In this document: piece after piece, positions 63,000 through 64,000 of the stretch
Layout of the letters: each line of letters starts with the position of its first letter
Position numbering within the stretch: position 1 is the stretch's first letter
Source of the DNA: Pseudoalteromonas piscicida
GTDB lineage: Bacteria > Pseudomonadota > Gammaproteobacteria > Enterobacterales > Alteromonadaceae
Reading direction: 5' to 3'
Assembly: GCF_000238315.3 (NCBI RefSeq)
Contig: NZ_CP011925.1
Location: 496,001 to 560,000, forward strand
DNA: 64,000 bases
Notes under the pieces: model-generated
Seen by the model: the letters and a program-made list of their open reading frames with translations, nothing else
Database searches by the model: none
Told to the model about the DNA's origin: nothing
Translations under genes and position numbers: made by a program

Positions 63000-64000
63000 T
63001 TATAAGCTCTTTTTGGGTGGCAGCACAACGTTTGAGAAGATAAGGCCAGCGATAAGAGACATAAATATTAAGAAGGTTTGTTGGCCAATATGATCCGCAT
63101 GAACAAAGCTTTGGCCTTCGATCAGTGAATTAAGTCCAATATAGGTTTTAGAACCAGGTACTAACACAATTAAACCTTGCATTGCCACAATGGACGCAGG
63201 GGCATTTACCACACGGTTAAATATATTACTAAAAACTCCCACTGCAAATGCACCCACAAAAGTACCAAGCGCATAATCAAAGTAAACAGCAGAACTGATA
63301 CTGGCTGCGTAGGCGATAAAGCCTGATGCGAGTGACCAACTTGCATGGCGTAACTTTGTTCTAAAGATAATAACTAGGCTGCTACAAAGTAATAGCACTG
63401 CAAGCCAAGCCGTCCAACGTGGTAATGGTGATGGTTGTATAAAATCAACTTGACCAAAAAACGCAAACCCTAAACTGATCCCCAAAAATGCACCGAAGTA
63501 GAGCTTAAAAAGCAACATAATAGAGTCCATGACTCTTGCGGTGCCTGACACTAGATGACGAGCCGATAATTCAGCAAACCCAAGCGCCAGCGCCAAGCCC
63601 GGTATAAACACGATTATGGCCGAAAGTACCACCAAACGGATGTTGATCTGTGGGTCAATGTACACAGATACTGCACAAGCAGCAACCGCTGATACGATGG
63701 CGACCAAAGGTTCAAGCATATGTGTTACACGTTTGGAAATGCTAGCCCAAAGCACGAATAAGTAGACCACAAGCGATAATAGCGCCGACCACCATATGTC
63801 ATTCCAGCTAGTCCCCATCAGCATTGCAAACGCACCGCCTGAAGTTGCAAATGCGAGACCCGTCATTAACTTATTATAAGGGGGCTTAGCGTGCAAAATG
63901 GCTTCAAGGCATAGCTCGGCTTCTTGGATCGAAAGCTCACCAGATAACACGCGTGTTGCGACGTCATCCGTATCTGCCAATGAACCTAAATCATGGTCGC
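63000..64000 (-). CDS. ThrE-type amino-acid exporter (partial)
   Basis: At least 333 residues; the frame stays open to the right edge of the window, so the N-terminus is missing. About ten hydrophobic segments are visible, and the N-terminal part (LGSLADTDDVATRVLSGELS, then EAELCLEAILHA) matches the start of the ThrE/DUF1212 domain. IFIPGLALALGFAELSARHL and VLVPGSKTYIGLNSLI mark two domain blocks. ThrE-family proteins export threonine and serine with proton exchange. The partner gene, if split, is not visible. Confidence 0.83.
   Translation of the reverse strand, partial: DHDLGSLADTDDVATRVLSGELSIQEAELCLEAILHAKPPYNKLMTGLAFATSGGAFAMLMGTSWNDIWWSALLSLVVYLFVLWASISKRVTHMLEPLVAIVSAVAACAVSVYIDPQINIRLVVLSAIIVFIPGLALALGFAELSARHLVSGTARVMDSIMLLFKLYFGAFLGISLGFAFFGQVDFIQPSPLPRWTAWLAVLLLCSSLVIIFRTKLRHASWSLASGFIAYAASISSAVYFDYALGTFVGAFAVGVFSNIFNRVVNAPASIVAMQGLIVLVPGSKTYIGLNSLIEGQSFVHADHIGQQTFLIFMSLIAGLIFSNVVLPPKKSL

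Noticed and set aside
62818..63093. 91-codon plus-strand frame
   Set aside because: Runs through the terminator and into the exporter gene on the other strand; composition is AT-driven.

Overview
The window reads as chromosomal DNA of a marine gammaproteobacterium, most likely Pseudoalteromonas. This is inferred from gene content, not from a marker gene. The evidence is a chloride-type alpha-amylase with the long C-terminal extension known from P. haloplanktis, two TonB-dependent receptors of the TIGR01782 type, an ExeM/NucH-type secreted nuclease, a GlyGly-CTERM surface protein, many LysR regulators and S9 peptidases, and moderately AT-rich intergenic DNA. No rRNA, tRNA, CRISPR array or prophage was seen.

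Layout. 1-4200: start of an exported protein, a LysR/MFS divergent pair, two GNAT acetyltransferases and a TonB-domain lipoprotein. 4200-7800: an accessory stretch with an attC-like site behind an orphan gene, a GNAT gene between palindromic repeats, a GrpB-family protein and a small double-glycine leader peptide that ends inside a MITE. 7800-23600: secreted functions (extracellular nuclease, solute-binding protein, a 2384-residue NHL/Ig-like surface protein, metallo-beta-lactamase-fold hydrolase, alpha-amylase), then a PfpI and a PNPOx-like protein. 23800-27150: a MscS-type channel with two MgtE-related genes, and a CspA-type cold-shock gene with a promoter and long leader. 27500-34100: small exported proteins, a second solute-binding protein, an oligopeptidase lipoprotein and a chemotaxis receptor.

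34200-41420: the glrK-qseG-glrR two-component operon is divergent from six tandem secreted EF-hand mini-proteins. The space between holds two 18-bp dyads resembling GlrR sites and a sigma-54-like promoter pointing at the EF-hand array. This is the most coherent candidate for an undescribed system: a membrane-stress two-component system controlling secreted calcium-binding mini-proteins. Next comes an IS1182-family element flanked by 28-bp direct copies of a terminator hairpin, with no sign of a gene being broken.

41500-64000: a MarR-controlled cupin/DUF2798 operon with paired operators; an Hsp20 gene with a heat-shock promoter and a structured leader; a GST/NTF2/tautomerase operon opposite a LysR gene; further enzymes; a receptor with a CadC-like regulator; an IS110-family (IS1111-type) element nested in the terminal repeat of a second MITE copy; a Sel1/TonB-domain protein; a second receptor whose leader carries another MITE; and a ThrE-type exporter cut by the window end.
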